DNA of 64,000 bases from Atrina japonica (lineage: Eukaryota > Mollusca > Bivalvia > Pterioida > Pinnidae). A program made the translations under genes and the position numbers. The notes under the pieces were generated by a model. The model worked only from the letters and a program-made list of their open reading frames with translations. It was not told the origin of the DNA and did not search any database. Location: NCBI GenBank assembly GCA_030159075.1, contig BROG01000464.1, positions 186,001 through 250,000 of the forward strand, given 5' to 3'. How positions within the stretch are numbered: the stretch's first letter is position 1; every line of letters starts with the position of its first letter. This document shows positions 12,529 through 25,016 of this stretch, piece after piece.

Positions 12529-14546
12529 ACCGACTTCGAACTTCGGTTATTTACAAATTCACAATGGCGACAATAGAAGGGAACTTATAATGTGTGAAAA
12601 ATGCAACTTAACGGATGGTACAAATAATTTTGTTGTACATCTGTATTAACTGATCACATTTAAACAGGTTATAAAAAAATCAGCAGTGGGTACATTCTTA
12701 TTTTTTGCTTACAGTAATATTTCAAGGGTCAGAATCTATATTTTATATCTGGTCTTAAGTTCAAATATTTTCTGTGCCCTGTTTATTCATTTTGATGAGT
12801 TTTAGATTTCCTATTCAAGTGATGATTTTTTCATATAGTTGGTCATACATAAATCTAAGATTCTGTAAGTGATTTTATTTTTCCTAAAACATACAAGTTC
12901 TGTATCGTCACAGAACCTTTCAAAATCTTCCAGCAGCTCCAATAAAACCATTAAGACGCCATTTTGATTCGGTAACGAACCTAAAACTGTATTCGTTTCG
13001 AAAATAGAACCGGTTATGAACCATAAAACGCTTTATTCTATACGCTTTTTTGGGGGTTAACTGCCAAAGGAAGGAACCTTTGTTTATAATGTAGAGTGTT
13101 ATCATATGTATTTATATCATCACTGTTTATTATCATTTACAGCAATACATGCAGACGTTTATAATTGATAAGAATCATGACCAATGAAACGTCACTTAAT
13201 GTGCATCATTTTAAATGTAAATAAGCTCAGGATGGTTCAATATTTGCAGCATCTACGCTATTTTATATTTCTTTTATCAAAAAATCATCCAACTGGTCTG
13301 TGTATTACCTATCATCTTGAGCTTCTTATAAAAAGATATTATTTCATATTTCCAACGATAGCATCTCCCAACAGGACGAAATGTATCTATTGGTAAAAAA
13401 AAAAAGCTTTCTTCCATCTGGTTATTTTATATTGTCTAGACCATAATTCTATCCTATACACAGGAGAGAAATTTTATATACAGCAAAATTCATACCATCA
13501 ATCACAAGTCGTATTTGTTAGTATTGTAGATTGACACAGTTAGTATACATTATGTTTGGTATAGAAATGAAACATACAAAGCTGTCAAACAATGAAACCT
13601 GACATCGCGGTTATGGTCATGATAAAAAATGACGGGAAAAATCAATATCAAAAGGCTCCCTGGGTAATATACTGCGTAAACAATAATGGAAAAAATAATA
13701 TTTCGTATTGTATTCAGTTTGTCCTTATCGACCTTTGATGAGAGATATATTATGTACAACAGTTGTATAAAAACATAACCTTAAATAGCATTTCGTCATG
13801 TGAAACTCAATATATGGGTGGCTTTATACTGATAGTACGACGTTTATGTATCATGGTATTTCATAAAACTTTGCTGTACATTTGATAAATTGCATATTTC
13901 TATAAAAATTTACAGGTAATCGTAATTGTTTAACATGGTGAGTAATATGATAAGACGCTTATCAATTGATATAAAAACCGAAAGCTCATAGGTCATAAGG
14001 TAGAAAATTAATTAAAACAGAGCTTGCAATAGCTGTTGCAAATATATGACATCACAATGTGCTTTTTGTTAAAATAGCTTAGATTAAATCCATAACATGT
14101 TCAAATGAATTGAATAGCTGATTCTTATGATATTAAAATCATTTTCACAAGTAAATATAAATATTTAATAAAATTAAAAAAATATTTAAGAAAATTAATC
14201 AAGCTGCTCTACAATGTAGCAAAGGCTCTTATGAATCTAACTTCTCGTGCTAACACAAGAAATATTGTTTGTGTAAACTAACCAATCAGAGTAACACAGC
14301 TTTGACGAATCAGATTAATTATAAACAAATGACAAACATGTTTAAACTACTTTCTTACTCCTTATCGATTTTTTATCAACTGCAACAAATGTCTAAGTAT
14401 TGTCTGTTTAATTGCTGTCAAAACGATGAGAAATGAAATCCAATTGGGTTTATAAATAGAATGCCGTCGAAGGAAAAATCTAAGAGATTTACAAATACCG
14501 CGATATAATAGTATCTTCCCTTTAATGTTAGTTCCGATCAATGACG

Positions 14547-14637
14547 TTAACTCATCAACCCCTGAAAAACAATGGACTCTTCTGTAAATCAATGGCTTAA
14601 ACCAGTCCAAATGTGTCTTTAGGGGTGAATGAGTTAA
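14547..14637. mobile_element. 91-bp inverted-repeat element, copy 2
   Basis: It begins ttaactcatcaacccct and ends aggggtgaatgagttaa, inverted ends of about 17 bp with one mismatch. It is nearly identical to the copy at 34831-34921, including 'caatggactcttctgtaaat' and 'ccaaatgtgtcttt' inside. Confidence 0.75.
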
Positions 14638-15134
14638 GATCCCTCAAGATTGAGAACAAATAAACTAAGTAACATTTTATGTTCAAATTGCCATGTAAGT
14701 TGGAGGAAAGATTAGAAGTGGTGTCGTCTTAACCCTTTGCCTGCTACATTACTAGAGTCAATATAGGCCCTCACTCCTACATTAATTATTCATAATTAAA
14801 AGAAATTAAGATACACGTTTTGATTTCAGATGATTAAAAAAGTGTACAAGATACAGAGATAAAACATACATCATAATGTTTGTCAGTGTTTATATTTTAT
14901 AAAGATACTGTCATATCTTGAGTAATGTGTCATTGTCACCTGTACAGGTGAAAACCCTGTATGACAACATTTACAATGATGAGTCAGAATTTTTTTTTTA
15001 GTTGTGCGTAGTACTGAGTGCCTATTAATGGTGGCACAACAATAGCTGTGCGTAGCAGTCAAAGGTTTACATGTTAAAAAGAGTATGGTTTGGCGGTTTT
15101 TCTGTCCGTCCATTACAAAGATAACTTTGAAAGC

Positions 15135-15290
15135 AATCACAAAGAAATAATTACTTTATTCAGTTAAGTTTCTGCTTTAATTTTTAGAGGAAAATGTTAA
15201 GTACCATCTTTTAATCACAAAGAAATAATTACTTTATTCAGTTAAGTTTCTGCTTTAATTTTCAGAGGAAAAATGTTAAGTACCGCGGTA
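15135..15290. repeat. Tandem duplication, 78-bp period
   Basis: Two consecutive copies share 'aatcacaaagaaataattac', 'ttcagttaagtttctgcttt' and 'agaggaaaa...tgttaagtacc'. They differ by one substitution, one A in the A run and the few bases at the junction. This is a recent local duplication with no coding content. Confidence 0.9.
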
Positions 15291-16587
15291 CCATAAAACC
15301 CTGTGCTAAATATTATTTTTTAACATCTTTCTCTCCCTTACAATCTTAAATCATATAATTCCGCCTATGGGTGTACTGAGGCCTTGACCTTTAAAGATAT
15401 ATTTACATTTCCTGCAACAGTTTCCAAAAGACTCAGTGTTATTCATATTGTTCTAGATGGCATTTTTATCAGCTTTAAATGAAGGTCTTCATATGACGTC
15501 ACACAATGATATAATTCATTCAGAAAAATCTATACTTTACTGTTCTACCTTGAACTTCGCTGTTCCATAATAATGAGACTGATCATGTACAAGGTGGGAT
15601 ATTCAATTCCATTATTTTTTTTTTTGAATTCAGAATCTATGAAATGTAATTATAACGAATTAACCCATGTCAGGGTGCATTTATTATCAATATGGATGCC
15701 GTTTGCCATTCTATTTATCTGTCACTAAACCGCCATTCATCATATTAACAATAAATGCATTTTGACTAGTAGTCATCCGTTCAATGAACCAGGATTAAGG
15801 TCATGACCCACCCAAAATATTAAAGTTTAAATTTATTCCATGCAAGGATTGGAAAGCTATAGTTTTAGCCAGAAAAGATTTGTAATGGACGGACAGACAG
15901 CAGCAAACCAATATGTCGTTCCTCCCTGTAAGGATAGATTAATTGCTTAGTTTTCAGAGGTTTTTAATCTTTGATCTATATATGATTGCAGGCTGACATG
16001 TCCATTTATCTTATGGCAGTTAGCCGCACCTGTATCTTTGTCCAATATTCAAAATATTTGTATGTTGTCTTCTGAGATACTGTTATAAAACTTTGACATC
16101 TAGGTATTCTTTATTTTGATATTTATGCCATTGCACATAGAATAAATAACTGACTTCCACCGTTATTGTCCAGTAAATCTACACCTAAATTGGGGTGAAA
16201 TTTGAACAAAATGCAATAGAATTTTTTCCCCTTTTGATCCCTATATTATATAACAAAAATCTGTCAAAATTCGACACTGTAGAGGTGCTCATTCGTGTAA
16301 ATCAAATATGGCCACCATGTAAGTCCATACACTATTACTCCCAGTTGAAATAAAGTTAAAGTTTGAATGAACTGCAACAAAGTTTTATCAGGTTAAAACG
16401 ACACCACTAAACATTATGTTTGCCAAACAAAGGAACCTTTGTTTGTAGACAGCCAAAAGTTTGGTTTTTTGTATACATTGTGAACATTTCCCCCTTCACC
16501 ATTTGAAAAGTCTTAATAAAATATATCCCAATTACTCAACAGAAATACACAAAAAAAATGTAATCTTCACTTTATGCTTGAAAACAT

Positions 16588-16593
16588 TTTATT
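16588..16593 (-). terminator. Candidate polyadenylation signal for MOSPD2
   Basis: On the minus strand this reads AATAAA in the context caATAAAatg, about 1.25 kb after the MOSPD2 stop codon. It would give a plausible 3' UTR, but other AATAAA-like words exist nearer the stop, so the choice is tentative. Confidence 0.3.
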
Positions 16594-17840
16594 GAACATC
16601 CAAAATATAATGAAAATAAATTTATAAAAAAAAAAACTTCCGCAGACTTTTTTAACTATATAAACCATCCATTTCTAATTAAACTCACATTTATCAAATA
16701 ACATTAACAAAAATAGTTTATTTGAATAGTCTAAATCAATTCTGAAAGCATAATTATTGCACAACCACTATCTCTGTACCTTCTACGACCTGTTCTCAAA
16801 TTAAAAAATTCAGAACAGATTAATATTTGACAATTCATTTCTAGATAACTTAGAAAGCAAACAATATATAAATTCACTGTTCCATTATTACAATCAAACA
16901 TGTATGAATTCTATACAGAAAGAACAAAAAGAATAGAGAAAATACAAAATTCAGTTTTATCACAGACATGTTTGTTTACAAGCACTTGAGTTGATGTTTT
17001 GTGATCTGAAAATAATATGTTCAATATTTTGATGTTTATATCTTAACAAAATGAGTATGTCCCTGAAACATCAATATCATAAATGAAAATACAAGGCTAA
17101 ATAAATTGTGGTAATATTGATAAACCATTGCAATTTCCAGATTTTTCTAAATTGAAATATCAAACAAGAGCATTACATGTATGATTCAAGAAGAATCATG
17201 AATCACATTTCAAATCCTAAAGTGTGTTAGTGCAAAAACTGGTGAATGTAAAAAGATTGCAGAAAAACAGGAACAAATTCAAAACTAAATGGATATTACA
17301 GCAGTGTTGGTCCCAATACATCAAACATCACCTTCATTTGGGTTGATAAAGGCACAAGTTCCAATTCATTTTAACTTAAAAGTATATTTCTCATCCAAAA
17401 TAACTAAACTAAAGAAACAAGTTCTTAATCAGTTAAAATCAAAATTTCTTTTTCATATCAATTTATACCATACTGAGTAATTGATATTAAACTGAAGCAA
17501 TTCAAGCTTTTATCTAAAATTCTGCAAACGGTAAAATACATAGCAAATCTTGACAATTTCACTGAAAATTATTATTAGATCAGTTTTACTGTAAGAAATT
17601 ACAATAAATATGTCATGTACATATTAAAAAAATTGTTTTTCACCAATATTAAAAAGCTTGATTTAATTTACAACATGATTAACAAGTGATATATAGACAT
17701 TGATCTCGGCGGGGTGTGACGTACATTGAAATATAAATGATTATAACACAGAATACTTGTTTTTTACACATGACAATAGAATACTTGTTTTTTTACACAA
17801 GGCAATACATATTTTCTATGCAAACAAGAAGAATAAGTTC

Positions 17841-18020
17841 TCATAACAAGCTGCCATAACAATAGCTGCTGCCGGAAGTTGAATTCGTTTGCGTGTTATC
17901 TTTGGTAATGTATGGATAAATTACAAAAACAATAAATAATAATAGGATCACAGTCTGTAAAACCAGCATTAATCGAACACAAAACTCCAATCGTCTTTGG
18001 CTCTGTGCAAGACAGTCCAC
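17841..18020 (-). CDS. MOSPD2: MOSPD2 exon 16 (membrane anchor, stop)
   Basis: It encodes VDCLAQSQRRLEFCVRLMLV, then a hydrophobic run to VFVIYPYI (about residues 483-503) forming the C-terminal tail anchor, then a short Ser/Asn-rich tail and TGA at 17843-17841. The tail after the anchor (about 22 residues) is longer than the few residues I recall in vertebrates. Confidence 0.9.
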   Translation of the reverse strand: MDCLAQSQRRLEFCVRLMLVLQTVILLLFIVFVIYPYITKDNTQTNSTSGSSYCYGSLL

Positions 18021-18248
18021 CTGATAGAAAAGAAATAATACTTTAATGATACATAACAAACATCACAGACATTTATTCTCATCAGATAATGTCTATTTCT
18101 AATGCGTAATGACTAATTGAAAATGTGTCCATTTATTACTAAATATATCAAAAGATAGTTAAACCTTCTTGCTACTGTAATAGATTGTTCAGATAAATAT
18201 ATATATATATATATATATAAATATATTGATCTGAATCAAAATGATAGC

Positions 18249-18303
<55 letters not shown>

Positions 18304-18448
18304 ATTGTATGAGAATCCGAAAATATCATTGATTTTGATATAAGAAAAAAAATAGAAGCATGCATGTTAAATGTTCTTGCTACTGTACTAGATTGTTCAG
18401 ATAAATATATAAATATATATATTGATCTGAATCAAATGATAGCATAAC

Positions 18449-18526
<78 letters not shown>

Positions 18527-18613
18527 AAGAGGCAGACAGACATTGGAAGGGAAAATACCAGAGAGATAGAGAGAGAGACAAGAGACAGGAAGAGGCAGAC
18601 AGACATTGGAAGG

Positions 18614-18670
<57 letters not shown>

Positions 18671-18767
18671 ATTGTATGAGAATCTGAAAATATCATTGAT
18701 TTTGATATAAGAAAAAAAATAGAAGCATGCATGTTAAATGTTCTTGCTACTGTAATAGATTGTTCAG

Positions 18768-18827
<60 letters not shown>

Positions 18828-18849
18828 ATCTGAATCAAAATGATAGCAT

Positions 18850-18902
<53 letters not shown>

Positions 18903-19170
18903 ATTGTATGAGAATCCGAAAATATCATTGATTTTGATATAAGAAAAAATAGAAGCATGCAGTCATTAAATCAATGACAAAAAGTTTCATTAAATCAACC
19001 CTTAGGGAAGATCTGATAATTCATCAATCAACTAGATATAGGTAAGCAAGTTTATGCCGTTACCTGAAAATCAATACTTCTTCAGGAAAACATGAGCCAC
19101 AGATATTTACCGCACATGACGTTTCATTTTTTTTTTTATCAAATTCATACTTTCCTTTCCTGTATCTATC

Positions 19171-19201
<31 letters not shown>

Positions 19202-22200
19202 TTAAATGTCAAGTGATAAAAATTCCTTGTATGATCCCTGTACAATTCTACATGTTGATTGTGTTTAAATAACACAAAACCTTAATATAGCATTATAACG
19301 ACAACAGTTGAAATAGAAAATAAACAAAGAAGGACAATACAAATAAGTCTGGTAAATCAGAGACAAGCATGTTAAGAGAAATGTAGAACTTTACTGCTTA
19401 AAAAAAGGAGTCTGAATAGCAACTATGGAATTTTGAGTAGCTTAGTGTTAATTTATCTTTTGGTTTCCAGAGGTCCGTGTTTGTCCATTTTTACCGGATT
19501 TGTATCTATGTCCTGGACATCCTATTGATTTATACTTTGGTATCTGAAATTTTTATATTTTAATCATGCTGTAGTGATAGGGCATTGAACTAATCAAAAC
19601 AATATGTTAAGTTAATTTTCCTGATGAGCTTTAGGACATTGATTGCATACACTTATACCTACACTATCTATGCTTTAGTAATAAGCAATATAAAAATCAG
19701 CTACGTATTTCTTGACAAGTATTCTTTTTCCTGTCAAAGTTTGTACCCTTATCAATTATAGACTCATTTTGCCCTGCAAGTAATTGTTGAAATACCCTAT
19801 AGTATCAACCACTGCACTTGTATCTACACACTTTTAAAGAGAGAAGAAAAAAATCTTGAAATACATTTCAACATTTTTGAAGGACAAAATCTGACATGTG
19901 ATTTATACTTTATAATGACTAAAATGTTATTGTACAAAAAGTCTTGTAACTTAACTGAATTATAAACTCCTGGTACTTCATTTTATAAAGTCAGGGCTCA
20001 AAGGTCTCTACAGCAATGGACCTGTATCCTTTGGCATCAAGTTTTGACGAAAGAAAATTTTCATTTTTGTGGTGACCAAATACAGGAAAATTATACTAAA
20101 CAATGGGAAAGGATTTTTCAACCTGAATAGATTAGCTGAATATCTGCTCTTATTAACATGCATAAAGAATCATTAGAAGAATTTTTAGCAGACAGATGTC
20201 TTTACTTATGATGCCAACATTTCAGACTCACCTTTTTTGTAAGTGATGACAGTTGTTCTGTTTTAGACTCTGATATTTCATCTGAGGCTTGATTAACACT
20301 GGATCTACTGACTTGTACACATTTAAGCCTGAAGACAAACAAAAACAATAAAATACCCGAAGAAATGTTTATCGTGAGGTGGAGTAATGGCTTACATTTG
20401 ACCATTTTCTTCCTGATAGATACTCAGTAAAGCTTAAAATCTTTTTTTTTTTTGGCTTTATGATAAAATGACTTGAAGAGAGTAAATACTATCATTTTAA
20501 CCTTTTGCCTAATATGCAAGTAACGTTTGATGCCTCTAAATGCTCTTGATGCAACTGGTTTTCAATCATCCTGCACAATGTCAGTGCAAGAAGTTTTCGG
20601 CACTTAGTTTTTGCCTGGAAACTCTGTCTATAGAAGGACATCTAATGATAAGAGTTATATAAAGTGGTAACCTATCTTTTAAAGGGGAAGAAATTTGACT
20701 GTATGGCAGTAGGTCACATGGTGTTAAGTGTGCTGGTTATCCATAACTAATTTACAATTTCACACCTCTGGAAAAGGTGTGAAACTTGCCTCCAGGCAAT
20801 CACTGCTTGTATGCAGTTTACCTGTCAGGATGTAGGGGACTCAAAGATAAAGAAAAATATCTTTATATAGTTTGATGGGGAGTAGATCTGCGTGTTATAG
20901 GATTTTAATTGATGTTCTATAGGGTAGTTTTTTTTCTGTCAAGCACGTACCAAACAATGACTGACGATGTGTGCCTTTCTACATTACAGAAAGTGGTCTG
21001 TTTGAAATAAAAATTAATTTTCAATTAACAGATCTACACCATTTAAGTCTTATTTCTTAAAAAAAAAAATTATCATTCAGTGTTATCAGAGCATTCCCGG
21101 TTTTACACTCATATATTCATCAGGCGTGTTTAACGCACCACTAAAACAACTGAAACTCAGACCTATGCATCACATATGTGGGTGATAAAATAGACAGTGT
21201 AAACAAATTTTAATTGAAATTATACATGAAATTCAAAATAATTAGATCTACACTGTTATAATAAACAAATACTTGTCATTGGAAGCGTGATCTTGGAAGA
21301 TTGATTGATTGCAGAATGTTTTAAAACTGCTCTCTATTTCAACTTGTCTTTTTTATTTCTTTTGTTTCTCTGAATTCAGTTTTTAGTATTATTTTGTTAA
21401 TCAGTCGTAAACCAATAAGTTGTCAAACCCATGTTTCAGGTAAAATATGTAATCAAATCAGGGTCACTGCAGCCTCAAAAGCTATTAATTTCTCATGGGT
21501 GACAAGCATATAAGTGATTATTTCTTGAAGGACCTCATGACTATACATTCGCTTCTACTTTATTATGATTTTATCAAAGTCAACATCTATGTTTATGCAT
21601 AGGAAGATAAAACTACCATGATGTTTATCTGAGTAATTTAAGCTTCACTTTTAAACTATACATTAAATGGATACAAATCAATTTAGTTACGGTTTGAAAT
21701 AACAAATGATAAACATTGCTGATTATTTCAACTTGTCCCCTCGGACAAGTGCTTAGGGGGATTTACTTGTCAGAGCTAATTTTCATCTGGACAAGAGCAA
21801 GCGGACAAGCTTTAATGTTGAGCCATGCATTAGTTTTTTCAAGCACATTCCCAGCTGAATATTGGTGACATGTGTCATTTCCATTGCAGTTTTCTACAAA
21901 CTTTGTCTATCTGAAACAATTTTATTTCAAATAAATACTTCATTTATAAAACCAAACTTCACAAATTTTTTTATCATTTAGGTTTACCATGATTGTATGT
22001 CCTTAGTTTTACATGTGTACATCCAACACATGTTTACCTCAGCTTTTACAACAAGTACTTTTTACAAGAAACTATTAAAATCAGCAACACACTTACTAAG
22101 ACGTATGTGTTACATATTATCGCGTGAAATAATTATACTTCAAAATTATACATGTAATTCAGAGATATTAAATTATTGAAACCAATAAATGCAATATCAC

Positions 22201-24942
22201 GGAAATATTTTATATTGTTAGATGTTAAGTAGAGCTAGTCATTTTTGTTTGTTTGTTTTTTTTTTTATTCAGGAATATTCCGAATAATACTGGCGGGGAA
22301 TGCCATTTTCATAGTACAGGTACATTTTTGTCTTTGCATATCTGATCCAAAATTAATACATAACTCATTTTAGTCATATTTCTGGATCAAAACTTCACAA
22401 TATTTTCATTGGTTAGCTTTACTGGGGATGTCCCTGGTTTTACACATGTACATCCAACATGCATGTTCACCATAGGTTTTGATAAGACTAAAACTAAGGA
22501 CTATATGTCAAAGATAAAATGATTACTGATAATCCAAAATAATACATGCAATTCAGAAATATGAATTTATTAAAATAGATATCAAGATAATAACATTTTA
22601 TTTTGTCAATTTGACATGTTATTACTTTGAGTAGCGATCGCTGGTTTGAGCGAATGCCCTAAGTTGAAAATGTGAAATGCAAAACTGACTCTCAAACGTT
22701 TGATATCGGTAAGATATAAAGATTTTTTTTAAAACATATAACGCTGAAATTAATCATCCATTTACAGTATCTAAGATTGTCAACATCTACCAAATCCTGG
22801 ACATTTTACCTGATTTTACTGTGAGCATTTCTCTAACCCCACTTGTAAAGAATGCATTAAGTAGATCCGGTGAATATTCTATGCTAGAATGCTAATAATT
22901 TTAGCTTTGATTAATTACAGTTACATGCTAAGTTTTGGTTGTTTACTCTGAGACCTAGGAACAAATTGATCTACCGATAGTCACCTTTTTCTTAATATTA
23001 AATCAAAATATATTACAATATTCCCATATTTTGGGGAAATTTACATTACAGACCAGCGATATATATAAATCACTGCACAGACAAATATCTTCCCTCCTCC
23101 TTCAGCATGACACTCACTAAAATGATTATCAAAAAACCATACCAAATCCGGAGATGTAATTTTAATTGTTTCTATACCACTGACTGATCACACAGGTGAC
23201 CCAAAGAGTGTACGTACTCAAGCTAATTTAATCCATATAGTGATTGACAGGCGACTAACTGTCAAACTAAGTTACCTGTATAGATAGTGGGCGGTCCTTA
23301 AAACTTCCCCTTTAAACAATTAAAACTCAATAGGTTCCTTCCATTCAAATATCTATATAAATATCAATATTCATCAATCAATTCTTGTATGCTAAAAATG
23401 CAGCTACATGGCCTATTCTCAAAATATTCTATGTGACATTTTTAATGATTTTGTCAATGATATTGAATTTGACATGTCTGATCTTTAAGACATTTGATTC
23501 CAATAATAATCAAAATATTTTAAGTCAAAATTCATCCAGTGTACGCGAAAATAAACTGAGAAATGATAGCACCTTGGGAAATTAAAAAAAAATTGATGCA
23601 TTCCCTATGCAAGATTTGATGGATGATCCATTTATAATTATTACTTTGTTTTAATGAATCTGTTTGTACAATGCTTGACACTCCAATAACATTGCTTAAT
23701 GGAAACATTCATGATAAGTTTTATATTTCCATAATTTAGAGTTCAAAGTTGTACAAAAAGGAGTCAACACCAATGTTAACAAGAACTTAGCTTTTTTTTT
23801 TAAAAAAATAAATAAATCACACCATTAAGAATAAGCAAAGACTATTAGGAATCTATATACCTGAAATAAGTTTGATAGATAATTAAAACACTTACTGAAG
23901 TTCAGAAAATATTCTCAATATTTATGTAATATTAATAAAACCTGTCATTGGAATGGTTAGATAGTAGATGACATGGGGCAATGAGTAGAGTACCATTAGG
24001 AACATATATTTTGTATAAATATTATAAACACCATACCAAAGTTATAATGCTCAACACGATCGTTTCTGTCAATTAGACTTCATCAGTTGAGATCCAATTT
24101 TAAATAAACTTTCTAAAGGGAAAGTTGTATAATACAAGGCCAAATAATAAATCTAAATGCAAAGGCAAATCCGTCGACAAGTAACCTTTGTAAGAAGAGG
24201 ACTATCTTAGCTTTTGAATAATTTAGAATTTAAATGGTGTTTTCATTGCCAAATATTACTTTAGTATAAGATTATCAGCTGGTAATGTAATACCAAGTAC
24301 TAGGTTTATGTATACCCTCAGGGACTCAATCGTCATATACTATTTATCATAAGACTATATCAATTTTCTGTATTTCTGTATTTAAGAAATAAGAAAATAT
24401 GGTAAGTAATGACATTCTTACCTGTGCTCCATTATATTTTCTCTTGGGACTGTTTTCCATAGCTCTGCTAAATTGTCCGGGGTATCACCTGTGAGCTCCA
24501 TAGCCATTATAAGGAATTTATCTTTAGAAACTGTGTAATGATGACCTGAAAGTATTAAATGAAATGACGAAACATACAGAGATTGAGACCATGCGCAATA
24601 AGGCTATTTTTCAACTGGTATACCTTTGCCATTAGTAGAAGCTCTAGGGCTTTTATTTGATATTTAAAAGCAAAGGCTATGCACTATACTGAGCAGCAGA
24701 GCCAAATTATCTCTAGTAAATGTTTATTGCTGGAAATGGATTTCATATAAGTAAAGAATGGTAAGCTGAATCATGGGTTATGACAAATGATAAAAGCAAT
24801 CAACCACAAAATGCATCTTTACATCACCTGAATATAGACTTGACTGAAGTTCATGATTCTTGGTTTTTACTAATCTTCATAGCTGCCAATATTGCAAATT
24901 ATGAATGAGGAATGATTTGCTGAGGGGTCCAGGAGACTGGTT

Positions 24943-25016
<74 letters not shown>

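Larger units (their letters stand above)
12529..16587. other. Intergenic DNA between the Tc1 remnant and the MOSPD2 3' end
   Basis: No gene was recognised on either strand. The stretch contains a 91-bp inverted-repeat element copy, a 78-bp tandem duplication and otherwise AT-rich unique-looking sequence. Confidence 0.6.
20329..24421. other. MOSPD2 intron 14
   Basis: This is intronic DNA of about 4.1 kb. It contains a diverged duplicated block (21050-22600) and part of a family A copy. No exon or open frame with family support was seen on either strand. Confidence 0.7.

Noticed and set aside
20758..20787. Small perfect hairpin (tttcacacct / aggtgtgaaa)
   Set aside because: A 10-bp stem is expected by chance in 64 kb and nothing around it supports a function.
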